A stretch of 38,222 nucleotides of DNA from Oscillospiraceae bacterium (GTDB lineage Bacteria > Bacillota > Clostridia > Oscillospirales > Oscillospiraceae), in assembly GCA_017434755.1 (NCBI GenBank), contig JAFRER010000002.1, forward strand, positions 1-38,222, in the 5' to 3' direction. Shown one piece after another: positions 25,378 through 34,273 of this stretch. Both the position numbers and the translations under genes were made by a program. The notes beneath the pieces are model-generated. The model was not told the DNA's origin. It did no database searches and saw only the letters and a program-made list of their open reading frames with translations. Position 1 is the stretch's first letter. Every line of letters starts with the position of its first letter.

Positions 25378-25860
25378 TCATACAAGCATCGAGCCTGTAT
25401 TCAGAAGTCCGGGGAAACCCTGCTGCCTCAGCGCCTCATATGCAAGGACAGCAACGGAATTTGACAGATTGAGACTTCTCGCTTCTTCGATCATCGGTAT
25501 CCTGATGCAGGAGTCTCTGTATCTCTCCCTGAGCCACTCCGGAAGACCCGCAGTCTCCTTTCCGAACATGAGCGTAACATCGCCGGAAAGATCAGCCTGG
25601 GCATAGGAACGCGGGGCTTTGGTGGTGGCAAGGAAAAGGCCCTTATCTCCCCGTTTGGAAAAGTAATCCTCCAGGTCCTCGTAAACGGTGATATCTACAA
25701 GATACCAGTAATCAAGGCCGCATCTTTTCACCATTTTATCGGAAATATCGAAGCCGAGCGGCTTTACGAGATGGAGCCTTGCTCCGGTCGCCGCGCAGGT
25801 CCTCGCAATGGCGCCGGTATTATGCGGGATCTCCGGCTCCACAAGAACGATATCGAGCAT
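25378..25860 (-). CDS. trmL: tRNA (cytidine(34)-2'-O)-methyltransferase TrmL
   Basis: This 160-residue SPOUT methyltransferase modifies the wobble base of tRNA-Leu with SAM. It has the family start LDIVLVEPEIPHNTGAIART, the MFGKETAGLP loop, and the knot segment RIPMIEEARSLNLSNSVAVLAYEALRQ, shown here only as an identifying pattern in two parts (RIPMIEEARSLNLSN and VAVLAYEALRQ). The frame extends 14 codons upstream to a TTG, but the family starts at ATG 25860. The ribosome site is weak. It is the first gene of the operon leading into pgk. Confidence 0.93.
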   Translation of the reverse strand: MLDIVLVEPEIPHNTGAIARTCAATGARLHLVKPLGFDISDKMVKRCGLDYWYLVDITVYEDLEDYFSKRGDKGLFLATTKAPRSYAQADLSGDVTLMFGKETAGLPEWLRERYRDSCIRIPMIEEARSLNLSNSVAVLAYEALRQQGFPGLLNTGSMLV

Positions 25861-25907
25861 CAGAACAGTACCACAATCATTCAGAATCGCACAATTTGCC
25901 AAACTTT

Positions 25908-25935
25908 ATTCTACCACGATTGACGGAAATTTCAC
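25908..25935 (-). promoter_or_regulatory. Promoter for the trmL-pgk-tpiA-gpmI-NifU-like-GGGtGRT operon
   Basis: On the minus strand GTGAAA (25930-25935), 16-bp spacer, TAGAAT (25908-25913) preceded by TG at the extended -10 position. It is the only convincing promoter upstream of the six genes. Confidence 0.6.
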
Positions 25936-25962
25936 TATCTTTTTTACAAAATAATACATTTC

Positions 25963-25991
25963 TTGCATAATCAACAAATCGGGTCTATAAT
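25963..25991 (+). promoter_or_regulatory. Promoter for the radical SAM gene
   Basis: TTGCAT (25963-25968), 17-bp spacer, consensus TATAAT (25986-25991), about 80 bases before the start. It is arranged back-to-back with the trmL promoter. Confidence 0.65.
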
Positions 25992-26075
25992 CTGTTCGTA
26001 AAATTCGCTTTTTTATGGCCAATTTGCACACGAAGGCAGGGTTTGGCCTCATTTTTTTGTTCGATTTGTTTAAAA

Positions 26076-26984
26076 ATGCATGAATTGATCCATGAATTCG
26101 AATACGTCTGCTGCGATTGTCCGAGGCAATGCGGAGCACGAAGGAACACATACAGAAAAAGCGGCTTCTGCAGAAGTTTTTCTCTGCCGTCCGTTGTCCG
26201 TGCCGCTCCTCATTTCGGGGAGGAGCCCTGCATCAGCGGAAGCAGGGGTTCCGGAGCCGTTTTCTTCTCGGGATGCAATCTGGGCTGTGTATACTGTCAG
26301 AACCGCCAGATAAGCCGCGAGGCTTCCGGGAAGACCGTCGGACCGGAAGAACTCGGCGATATAATATGCAGGCTCGCCGATTCCGGTGTGCACAACATCA
26401 ACCTTGTGACAGCCTCCCATTTCACGCGGTCGATCGTTAAGGCTCTGGAGCGTGTCCGTCTGAACATTCCGGTCGTCTGGAACAGTTCCGGCTATGAAAG
26501 TGTGGAAACACTGAAGATGCTTGAGGGTCTGGTTCAGATCTACATGCCGGATATCAAGTATCTGCGGGCAGATATCGCCGGACGTTATTCAGGTGCCCCT
26601 GATTATCCGGCCGTAGTGAAAAAAGCCGTTGAGGAGATGTTCCGGCAGACCGGAAGATATATCCTGGATGACAGCGGCATCCTGAAAAGCGGTCTTCTGA
26701 TCCGGCACCTCATTCTTCCCGGTTCCGAGCTCAACACCATGGATGTTATCGACTATGTTTCAGACTCTTTTCCGGCCGACAGCGTCATCTTCTCTCTTAT
26801 GAGCCAGTATACCCCCATTCCCGGACTGGAAGCCTGGCCCGAGCTGGAGAAAAGGATAGATGCGGATCTGAACGACAGGATGTGCGCGTATCTCCTCAAA
26901 AGCCGGATCGTAACGGGCTACTGGCAGGAAACCTCCTCCGCGACGGAAGAACTTCTCCCCTCCTTTGACCTTACGGGAGTATAA
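26076..26984 (+). CDS. Radical SAM protein, PflA-like (COG1313 type)
   Basis: This 302-residue protein has the radical SAM cluster motif CNLGCVYC (Cys67, 71, 74) that binds a [4Fe-4S] cluster and cleaves SAM. An N-terminal Cys group (12, 13, 15, 19, 32: CCDCPRQCG then GFC) may bind a second metal or cluster. This layout matches the uncharacterised pyruvate-formate-lyase-activase-like family. ATG 26076 is preferred, because the family starts just before the Cys group; the frame also opens at TTG 26043. The ribosome site is weak. No glycyl-radical enzyme is next to it, so the substrate is open. Confidence 0.85.
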   Translation: MHELIHEFEYVCCDCPRQCGARRNTYRKSGFCRSFSLPSVVRAAPHFGEEPCISGSRGSGAVFFSGCNLGCVYCQNRQISREASGKTVGPEELGDIICRLADSGVHNINLVTASHFTRSIVKALERVRLNIPVVWNSSGYESVETLKMLEGLVQIYMPDIKYLRADIAGRYSGAPDYPAVVKKAVEEMFRQTGRYILDDSGILKSGLLIRHLILPGSELNTMDVIDYVSDSFPADSVIFSLMSQYTPIPGLEAWPELEKRIDADLNDRMCAYLLKSRIVTGYWQETSSATEELLPSFDLTGV

Positions 26985-26990
26985 ACCGTC

Positions 26991-27019
26991 TTGACAATCA
27001 CTGCTTAAAAAGAGATAAT
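26991..27019 (+). promoter_or_regulatory. Sigma-A promoter for the FMN enzyme gene
   Basis: Consensus TTGACA (26991-26996), 17-bp spacer, GATAAT (27014-27019), about 45 bases before the start. It begins a few bases past the radical SAM stop. Confidence 0.8.
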
Positions 27020-27064
27020 CGGATACAGATATTTCAAATAATATTTTAATACTTGAGGTGTGCT

Positions 27065-28084
27065 ATGAATTACAATGAGCTCCATGCCGCTGCAAACGGT
27101 CAGGTTGGTCCTTTCTGCAAAAACTGCCCTGTCTGCAACGGACGCGCCTGCGCCAACACCATGCCCGGCCCCGGCTGCAAATATCCCGGAAGCACTGCTG
27201 CCAGAAACTACGATAAATGGCAGGAGATATTCGTCAACATGGATACTCTCTGCCCGAATGTCGAACCGGACATCTCCTTTGAAATGTTCGGTCATCTGTT
27301 CTCCGCGCCCGTGTTCGCCGCACCGATCGGCGCGCTGAAAATGCACTATGGTGAGAAATATGAAGACAAGGCATACAATACCATCCTCGTAAAGCAGACC
27401 GCCGAATACGGCGTTGCAGCCTTTACGGGAGACGGTGTCGATCCGGAGATCATGATCTCCGCTTCCAAAAACATGAGCGAAGCCGGCGGGATGGGTGTGC
27501 CGACGATAAAGCCCTGGAATAAGGAGTTCATTTTTGAAAAGCTCGATATCCTGAATGCTCGCGGGATCTTCGCTGCCGCAATGGATATCGACGGAGCAGG
27601 TCTCCCCTTCCTGAAAGCCATGAATCCCAATGCAGGCAGCAAATCCGTGGAAGAAATGCGCGAGATCGTCTCCTACGCAAAAATGCCGTTCATCATCAAA
27701 GGCATAATGACCGCAAAAGGCGCTGTAAAAGCTTATGAAGCCGGTGCAAAGGCCATCGTTGTCTCAAACCACGGCGGCAGAGTGCAGGGCGGAGTCCCCT
27801 CCACCTGCGAGGTGCTTCCGGAGATCGTTGATGCCGTCAAGGGCAAGCTCACGATCCTTGTTGACGGAGGCATCCGTTCCGGAGTCGATGTGTTCAAAGC
27901 GATCGCTCTCGGCGCAGACGCCGTTCTCATAGGCAGACCCTTCGTCAACGCGATCTACGGAAGCGCGGAGGAAGGCGTAAAGATCTATCTTGATAAGATC
28001 TGCAATGAACTGAGAGACACGATGAGGATGTGCGGAGCCGCAGCACTCAAGGACATCGACGCCTCCATGATATCCAGATTCTGA
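27065..28084 (+). CDS. FMN-dependent alpha-hydroxy-acid dehydrogenase-like protein with Cys-rich N terminus
   Basis: This 339-residue protein has the FMN-binding TIM barrel of the lactate/glycolate oxidase family: FIIKGIMTAKGA (FMN Lys), VVSNHGGR (catalytic His and Arg) and LVDGGIRSG with GADAVLIGRP (phosphate loops). The N terminus has a close-set Cys group (18, 21, 24, 29, 38) that could hold an iron-sulfur cluster. Such enzymes oxidise 2-hydroxy acids; in an anaerobe the acceptor is probably not oxygen. ATG 27065 is chosen with GAGGTG upstream. The gene stands alone between its promoter and a terminator. Confidence 0.88.
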   Translation: MNYNELHAAANGQVGPFCKNCPVCNGRACANTMPGPGCKYPGSTAARNYDKWQEIFVNMDTLCPNVEPDISFEMFGHLFSAPVFAAPIGALKMHYGEKYEDKAYNTILVKQTAEYGVAAFTGDGVDPEIMISASKNMSEAGGMGVPTIKPWNKEFIFEKLDILNARGIFAAAMDIDGAGLPFLKAMNPNAGSKSVEEMREIVSYAKMPFIIKGIMTAKGAVKAYEAGAKAIVVSNHGGRVQGGVPSTCEVLPEIVDAVKGKLTILVDGGIRSGVDVFKAIALGADAVLIGRPFVNAIYGSAEEGVKIYLDKICNELRDTMRMCGAAALKDIDASMISRF

Positions 28085-28102
28085 CTATTTCTGTTCAAAC
28101 AG

Positions 28103-28150
28103 CAGCACCGCCCCGAATGATCTCCATTCGGGGCGGTGCTGTTATTGTCT
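28103..28150. terminator. Bidirectional terminator after the FMN enzyme and the ABC-2 permease
   Basis: A perfect 17-bp stem (28103-28119 with 28125-28141) beginning CAGCACCG and ending CGGTGCTG, with a 5-nt loop; TTATTGTCT follows on plus. The minus-strand side also serves the ABC permease gene that ends at 28192. Confidence 0.8.
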
Positions 28151-28191
28151 CATTTCCGAACAGACTGCAGAGGATTTATGAGAAACTCCGG

Positions 28192-30540
28192 TCATGCTCT
28201 TTCCCCGTGTTTCCCTGACGCGTAATATACGGCGAAGCAGACGGCCGTTACAGCCGCCATCACGGCAAGGCAGAACCCGGAACCGGAAACGGCGCCGATA
28301 AGCAGTCCCTGCGGCGTAAAGTACGAAAGGATCGAGTAAAATCTTCCGAGTGCCGAAAGATCGAAGAAGCATCCGCCGACGGTGCTCGTGACCATCGCCA
28401 GAAACGCGGCGGTCATATCCGAGCCGCCGCCGGCTCTGGTCAGGGATATAAGAAGACAGATGCCCGACACACAATTGATATACAGAAAATAAGCAAGCAG
28501 TTCGCGGGCGTTCAAACGGGTCCTGAACAGGACGGCCGCTGCCGCCATCATCAGCCCGGCCAGGACAAGCGCCAGATGATCAGTCAGCACAAACAGGGCA
28601 TATCCCCGAGGCACGGCACCCATTGCCTTTCGGACGGCGCGTGCCGGGAGCCCGGACAGAAGCACGGAAAGCGACAGCATGAACAGAAAGATGATAAGCG
28701 CCGCAAAACCCGAATACCGCGCATAGATCCGGCCGAACACGGTCTGTTCCAAAGACGGTCCGCCGGATGCCCTGCTGAACACAACGATCGGTCTTGCATC
28801 AGCCGCCACTTCTTCGAGATGATCAAAGAACAGTTCCTTTTCGGTTTCGGCAATAACCCCCTCGGAAACCAGGCGCGATATCGCATCATAGCCGCTCTGC
28901 AGAGATAAAAGCAGACCGGCGCAGATCTCTCTGCCGGCATCCGACGCGACCCCGGCAGATGCGGAACGGTACTCTATCGGAAGGGCTTCATCCGATAAAA
29001 AAGCCTTCTCAAATCCCTCTCCGATCAGCAGGACGCTTTCCGCTTTTCCCCTTTCGAGCGACTGCATCGCGTCCTTCCTGCCCGTGCGGAGGACCGTCAC
29101 CCCGTCCGCTTTCGCCAGTGCTCCGATATACTCCTCGGAGATCTCCGATCCGTCCTCATCCGCAACGGCCACGACGATCTCGGAGGATGCTTTTTCATCC
29201 AGTATCCGGTCTGCCGCGGAATAGCAGAGAAGGCATACCGCCAGCATGAGGATGAGCATTTTCCTGTTGCCGGTCATGGCCAGCGTTTTATGCCAGGTCA
29301 TGCTGAGGATGTCGGATCTTCCGCTTTTCAGGGATGCTCCCGCATTCTTCTCCCCCGCACTTGTGCGTCCGGCTTTCTGCCGCGATCCGGCTTTCAGCGG
29401 ATTCCGGCAGATATACAGGAAAAAGGCCGTCAGCACGGCAGCCTCCGCTGAAAGGATCCATATTCCCGCATCTGCTCCGTTCATGCCTCTCAGATAATGG
29501 AACACGGGGAATGCATACGCCGTTTTCTGCGCGATGCCGGGAAGCATCTGATACGGATAGAGCGCTCCGCCGAACAGCAGAGAAAGGATGACCAGCATAT
29601 TGCCCGTCAGCTGGGCTCTTGATGAGTCCGGCGTACTGATGCTGATGGCTCCGAACAGAGAAAAGGAAAGCGTGAACAGCATGATCGCAGAGAGGTACGA
29701 CGTAAGCGGCATCCGGATCCTCACCGCTGCGCTGACCGCCGCGAACGGAAGCGCAAACAGGATCAGCGCGGCGATATACTTGGAAATGATCAGCGTGTAA
29801 ATACCCTTTCCGGAGCATTTCAGCCTGTCCACGATCCCGAGCGACAGTTCCTCCGGAAGACCCCGCAGAACGCACAGCGGGATAAGCATGCAGAGCATGG
29901 CGGTCACCGTTGCATATGCGGCCTTGAGGGAATTCTCGGTATAGTCTTCCACCAGCCTGAAATCCGAAAAAACGTTTCTTCTCGAAAGAGCCCTTTGGAG
30001 CTCATAATTTGCGCTCTCATAATAGAACTCGTTTATGTCCGTCTCAAATCCTTCGGCTGAACGGAGTCTGAATTCTGCAAGTCTCGCCTGCTGCTCGGCC
30101 GAAACGATATCCGTTACCGAGCGGAAGACCGTTTCCAGAATAGCCGATTCTGCCGGCATCCCGGGATTGAGCTCGATCGTCACGGGGAGATTCTCCATGT
30201 CGTACATGGCATAAAAAAAGCCTTTCGGTATGGTGGCGTATGCAGCATATCCCCTGTCGAACCATTCCGAACTGTCTCCCGGTTCACGTACGGAAGCGAT
30301 CTGATCAAACAGTTCAAAATCTCTGAGCTGATTGATCAGCGATCTGCTCATCACGGAATCGTCAAGATCACAGATCACGAAACTGAACGGTCTGACATAT
30401 GTGCGAGCCGAGGTCGTTTCACCGAAGCCGGGGATCAGAACGGCGAGCAGAAGGATGGGCAGAACAAGCACAAGCACGGCTGCTTTTCTGCTGAAAAACA
30501 GCCGTACGTCCTTCATAACGCACGCGAAAAAGCTCCTCAT
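28192..30540 (-). CDS. ABC-2 type permease, two permease units fused in one chain
   Basis: This 782-residue protein has the ABC-2 layout twice. The first half has TM1 (about 20-40), a large outer domain (about 42-212) and five helices (about 214-385). After a basic Lys/Arg/Gly-rich linker (about 388-410), the second half repeats this: TM (about 427-447), outer domain (about 450-620) and five helices (about 625-775). Normally two such chains dimerise; here one chain may supply the whole pore. It ends 5 bases from the ATPase gene, so the two form an exporter. The substrate is unknown: drugs, lipids or wall precursors are possible. Confidence 0.83.
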   Translation of the reverse strand: MRSFFACVMKDVRLFFSRKAAVLVLVLPILLLAVLIPGFGETTSARTYVRPFSFVICDLDDSVMSRSLINQLRDFELFDQIASVREPGDSSEWFDRGYAAYATIPKGFFYAMYDMENLPVTIELNPGMPAESAILETVFRSVTDIVSAEQQARLAEFRLRSAEGFETDINEFYYESANYELQRALSRRNVFSDFRLVEDYTENSLKAAYATVTAMLCMLIPLCVLRGLPEELSLGIVDRLKCSGKGIYTLIISKYIAALILFALPFAAVSAAVRIRMPLTSYLSAIMLFTLSFSLFGAISISTPDSSRAQLTGNMLVILSLLFGGALYPYQMLPGIAQKTAYAFPVFHYLRGMNGADAGIWILSAEAAVLTAFFLYICRNPLKAGSRQKAGRTSAGEKNAGASLKSGRSDILSMTWHKTLAMTGNRKMLILMLAVCLLCYSAADRILDEKASSEIVVAVADEDGSEISEEYIGALAKADGVTVLRTGRKDAMQSLERGKAESVLLIGEGFEKAFLSDEALPIEYRSASAGVASDAGREICAGLLLSLQSGYDAISRLVSEGVIAETEKELFFDHLEEVAADARPIVVFSRASGGPSLEQTVFGRIYARYSGFAALIIFLFMLSLSVLLSGLPARAVRKAMGAVPRGYALFVLTDHLALVLAGLMMAAAAVLFRTRLNARELLAYFLYINCVSGICLLISLTRAGGGSDMTAAFLAMVTSTVGGCFFDLSALGRFYSILSYFTPQGLLIGAVSGSGFCLAVMAAVTAVCFAVYYASGKHGERA

Positions 30541-30545
30541 TGCCT

Positions 30546-31160
30546 TTACTCCTGTACGATCAGACCGTTTTCGAGCCGGATCATCCGGGAACAGATCCTG
30601 AGTTCATCGGAGCTGTGTGATACAAACACAACAGAGCAGAAGTTATCAGCCGCGTGGGCTATCGTGCTGAGTATGACATCGATGGAATGCGCGTCACAGC
30701 CCGCAGTCGGCTCATCCATCAGCAGAAACTCCGACGGTGCGAGCAGAGCCGCGGCTATATTCAGTCTGCGCTTCATGCCGCCCGAAAGAGTCTCCACGGG
30801 CCTGTCGGCTTTGTCGGAAAGCTCAACAAGTTCAAGAACAGACTCTATGCGGCTCTTCCTCAGTTTTCTTTCAAGGCCGTATACACCCGCCCAGAAGGCA
30901 AGATTGTCTCTTCCCGAGAGGGAGGGATAGAGCGCAAGTTCCTGGGGGACATAGCAGATCCTGCCCCCGGAGGTCCATCTGGATCCGGAATCCGGAGGGA
31001 TTATCCCCGCCGCGATCGAAAGCAGCGTGCTTTTCCCCGCTCCGTTCGAGCCGTAGATCCCGGTGACGGTGCCGCGTTCAAAACAAACAGAAACAGGCCC
31101 CAAGACATGCTCGGAGCCGTATTTCTTCTCTATTTCATTCAGTTTGCAGACAATATCCAT
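30546..31160 (-). CDS. ABC transporter ATP-binding protein (partner of the fused permease)
   Basis: This 204-residue ATPase has Walker A GSNGAGKST (37-45), signature LSGGMKRR (125-132), Walker B FLLMDEP (145-151) and His182 in VSHSSDEL. The LSGGMKRR signature is common in ATPases serving ABC-2 exporters. It is shorter than the usual 230-300 residues, lacking the C-terminal extension. It lies 5 bases after the zinc-ribbon protein gene and 5 bases before the permease gene, so all three are one transcript. Confidence 0.92.
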   Translation of the reverse strand: MDIVCKLNEIEKKYGSEHVLGPVSVCFERGTVTGIYGSNGAGKSTLLSIAAGIIPPDSGSRWTSGGRICYVPQELALYPSLSGRDNLAFWAGVYGLERKLRKSRIESVLELVELSDKADRPVETLSGGMKRRLNIAAALLAPSEFLLMDEPTAGCDAHSIDVILSTIAHAADNFCSVVFVSHSSDELRICSRMIRLENGLIVQE

Positions 31161-31165
31161 CAGAA

Positions 31166-32845
31166 TCAGAAGAGATTCATTGCGATCTCTGATACTTTCT
31201 CGTAAATGTTCTGAAGGATGCCCATAACATTATCCGACGTGACTCTTGTCGCAGCGCCTTTCGGTTCCGTCACGGTGGAAGGTTCGTCCGTGGAGCTGAT
31301 CCTGAATTTCATCGGCGTATCATCGATTCTGAGCTTGATATCGTGCACGGATCCCGTGTCATCACCGCTGACGGACAAATTGACCTTTACTTCACCGTAC
31401 TTGAAGCTGATATCTCCGTAAGGAATATTCAGACCTGATTTTTTGGCCAGATCGACGGAATACTCCACCACGGCAGTACCGTCGTCGAGATGATAGACCC
31501 TCAGTTCGCCTTCCGCGATCTTTCCTTTGACCTTGATCTCGCTTTCCGCGTATGTTTCGGGATCTCCCTCATCATACAGGACGATCATGTCTTTTCTGCT
31601 CTCAAGCACATTGCCGACGGATTCGTAGCCGATGCCGTTATCATCGTCATCGGTGATGGTGATCGCATGGATCCGCGTTCCCTTATAGGCGACCTTCCAG
31701 CAGACCTCGTTCTTCTCAACATCTCTTGCAAACGATTTGATCTCATCCTTGTTATCGTTCCAGAGATCCCGGACCGTATCGTCATAGGATTCGAGCGTGT
31801 AATTGACGAATTCCTTTGAGGTGGGATACTGCCTTGCCAGATCCGGACTGGCCTTATAAACGTATTCCGCCAGATTCTTTACGATCTCCCGGACATCCTC
31901 GTCGTCCTTGAGTTTATCACACAGCTGCCTTACCATATCCGTTATGTCATCAGCGGTGGGTTTGAACGTGATGACGGTGCAGCTGACGGTCTGTCCGCAG
32001 CCCGGCAGTTTGACATCTTCCTTTGCAGAGGTGGTGTTCTCTTCGTTTACCATGCTGAAGAAAACATCGAGATAGGAGTCGATAATGGCTTTAAGCTTCT
32101 CACTGTCCACCCCGAGCGGCGATTCCTTATTTTCAGCAGCAGCCAGAAGGTCCTCGATATCTACTTTCGTATCGATCCCGAGAGCCGAAAGTATATCACC
32201 GAGATCTTCATAGCGGATCTGATAATAGTCATCGCTCAGTTCCGGAAGGTAGATCCCGATCCTGTCCTGCTCCGGAACGATCGTACCGCTGAGAATATCG
32301 GAACCGCTCAGGTTGAGCTTGAATCCGTAAAGAGGCTTATCCGTGCCTCCCTGTTTTACTTTAAAGGTTACGGACGAGTCGTTTATGATCTTATCTGCAT
32401 AAGAATCCCCTGTCTCAACATCGGCCGTTACGGTAAAGTCCGTGTCGATCCCGGTATATTCCCTGACCTTTTCGGGCAGAGCTGATTCGCTTTCCCCGGT
32501 GAGCGCTTTGGCTGATCCTTCAACGACCGGCGAGACGATCGCCTTGTGGATCTCAACAAATCTCTTCGGCGCGTTCATGGTAAGTCTCGGGATCAGAAAA
32601 ACGGCTGCAGCTGCCAGAGCGGCCACAACGGGAATGATCACCGCCAGAAGCCACCATTTTCTTTTCTTTCTGCCCCCGGAAGCAGGTGCTTCGAATGCAG
32701 CATCAACGGAAAGATCGGGCTCCTGCCTGACAGGTATCGCCTGAACATTTTCGGCAGGGGCGGAGGTGTCCGCACTGCTCCCGCATACAGTGCAGAATTT
32801 CGCACCTTCCATGAGCTTTGCTCCGCATTTTGTACAGTATTTCAT
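31166..32845 (-). CDS. Zinc-ribbon membrane protein with large outer domain
   Basis: This 559-residue protein begins with a zinc ribbon (CTKCG and CTVCG, Cys4/7 and 18/21 or near), a linker, a basic stretch (GGRKKRKWW) and one membrane helix (about 65-88). About 470 residues outside follow, with no family I recognise; it has many beta-type strands and a C-terminal amphipathic helix. The zinc ribbon would be inside the cell and the large part outside. GGAGG precedes ATG 32845, one codon after a TTG. Being first in the transcript with the ABC-2 ATPase and permease, it may sense or deliver the exported substrate. This is inference. Confidence 0.8.
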   Translation of the reverse strand: MKYCTKCGAKLMEGAKFCTVCGSSADTSAPAENVQAIPVRQEPDLSVDAAFEAPASGGRKKRKWWLLAVIIPVVAALAAAAVFLIPRLTMNAPKRFVEIHKAIVSPVVEGSAKALTGESESALPEKVREYTGIDTDFTVTADVETGDSYADKIINDSSVTFKVKQGGTDKPLYGFKLNLSGSDILSGTIVPEQDRIGIYLPELSDDYYQIRYEDLGDILSALGIDTKVDIEDLLAAAENKESPLGVDSEKLKAIIDSYLDVFFSMVNEENTTSAKEDVKLPGCGQTVSCTVITFKPTADDITDMVRQLCDKLKDDEDVREIVKNLAEYVYKASPDLARQYPTSKEFVNYTLESYDDTVRDLWNDNKDEIKSFARDVEKNEVCWKVAYKGTRIHAITITDDDDNGIGYESVGNVLESRKDMIVLYDEGDPETYAESEIKVKGKIAEGELRVYHLDDGTAVVEYSVDLAKKSGLNIPYGDISFKYGEVKVNLSVSGDDTGSVHDIKLRIDDTPMKFRISSTDEPSTVTEPKGAATRVTSDNVMGILQNIYEKVSEIAMNLF

Positions 32846-32901
32846 CAATAGCGTCCTCCAATATATAGTGTGACTTCAGGAAAAAGAACCATCTGTTTTC
32901 T

Positions 32902-32930
32902 ATTTTAAGTTGCGCTGTTTATCTTGTCAA
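32902..32930 (-). promoter_or_regulatory. Strong sigma-A promoter for the zinc-ribbon/ABC-2 operon
   Basis: On the minus strand consensus TTGACA (32925-32930), 17-bp spacer, TAAAAT (32902-32907), about 50 bases before the zinc-ribbon protein start and 30 bases after the eno stop. Confidence 0.82.
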
Positions 32931-32959
32931 GCATATGCGGCCGCGTCACGATCCCGGTC

Positions 32960-34261
<1,302 letters not shown>

Positions 34262-34273
34262 CTATCGTCTGTA

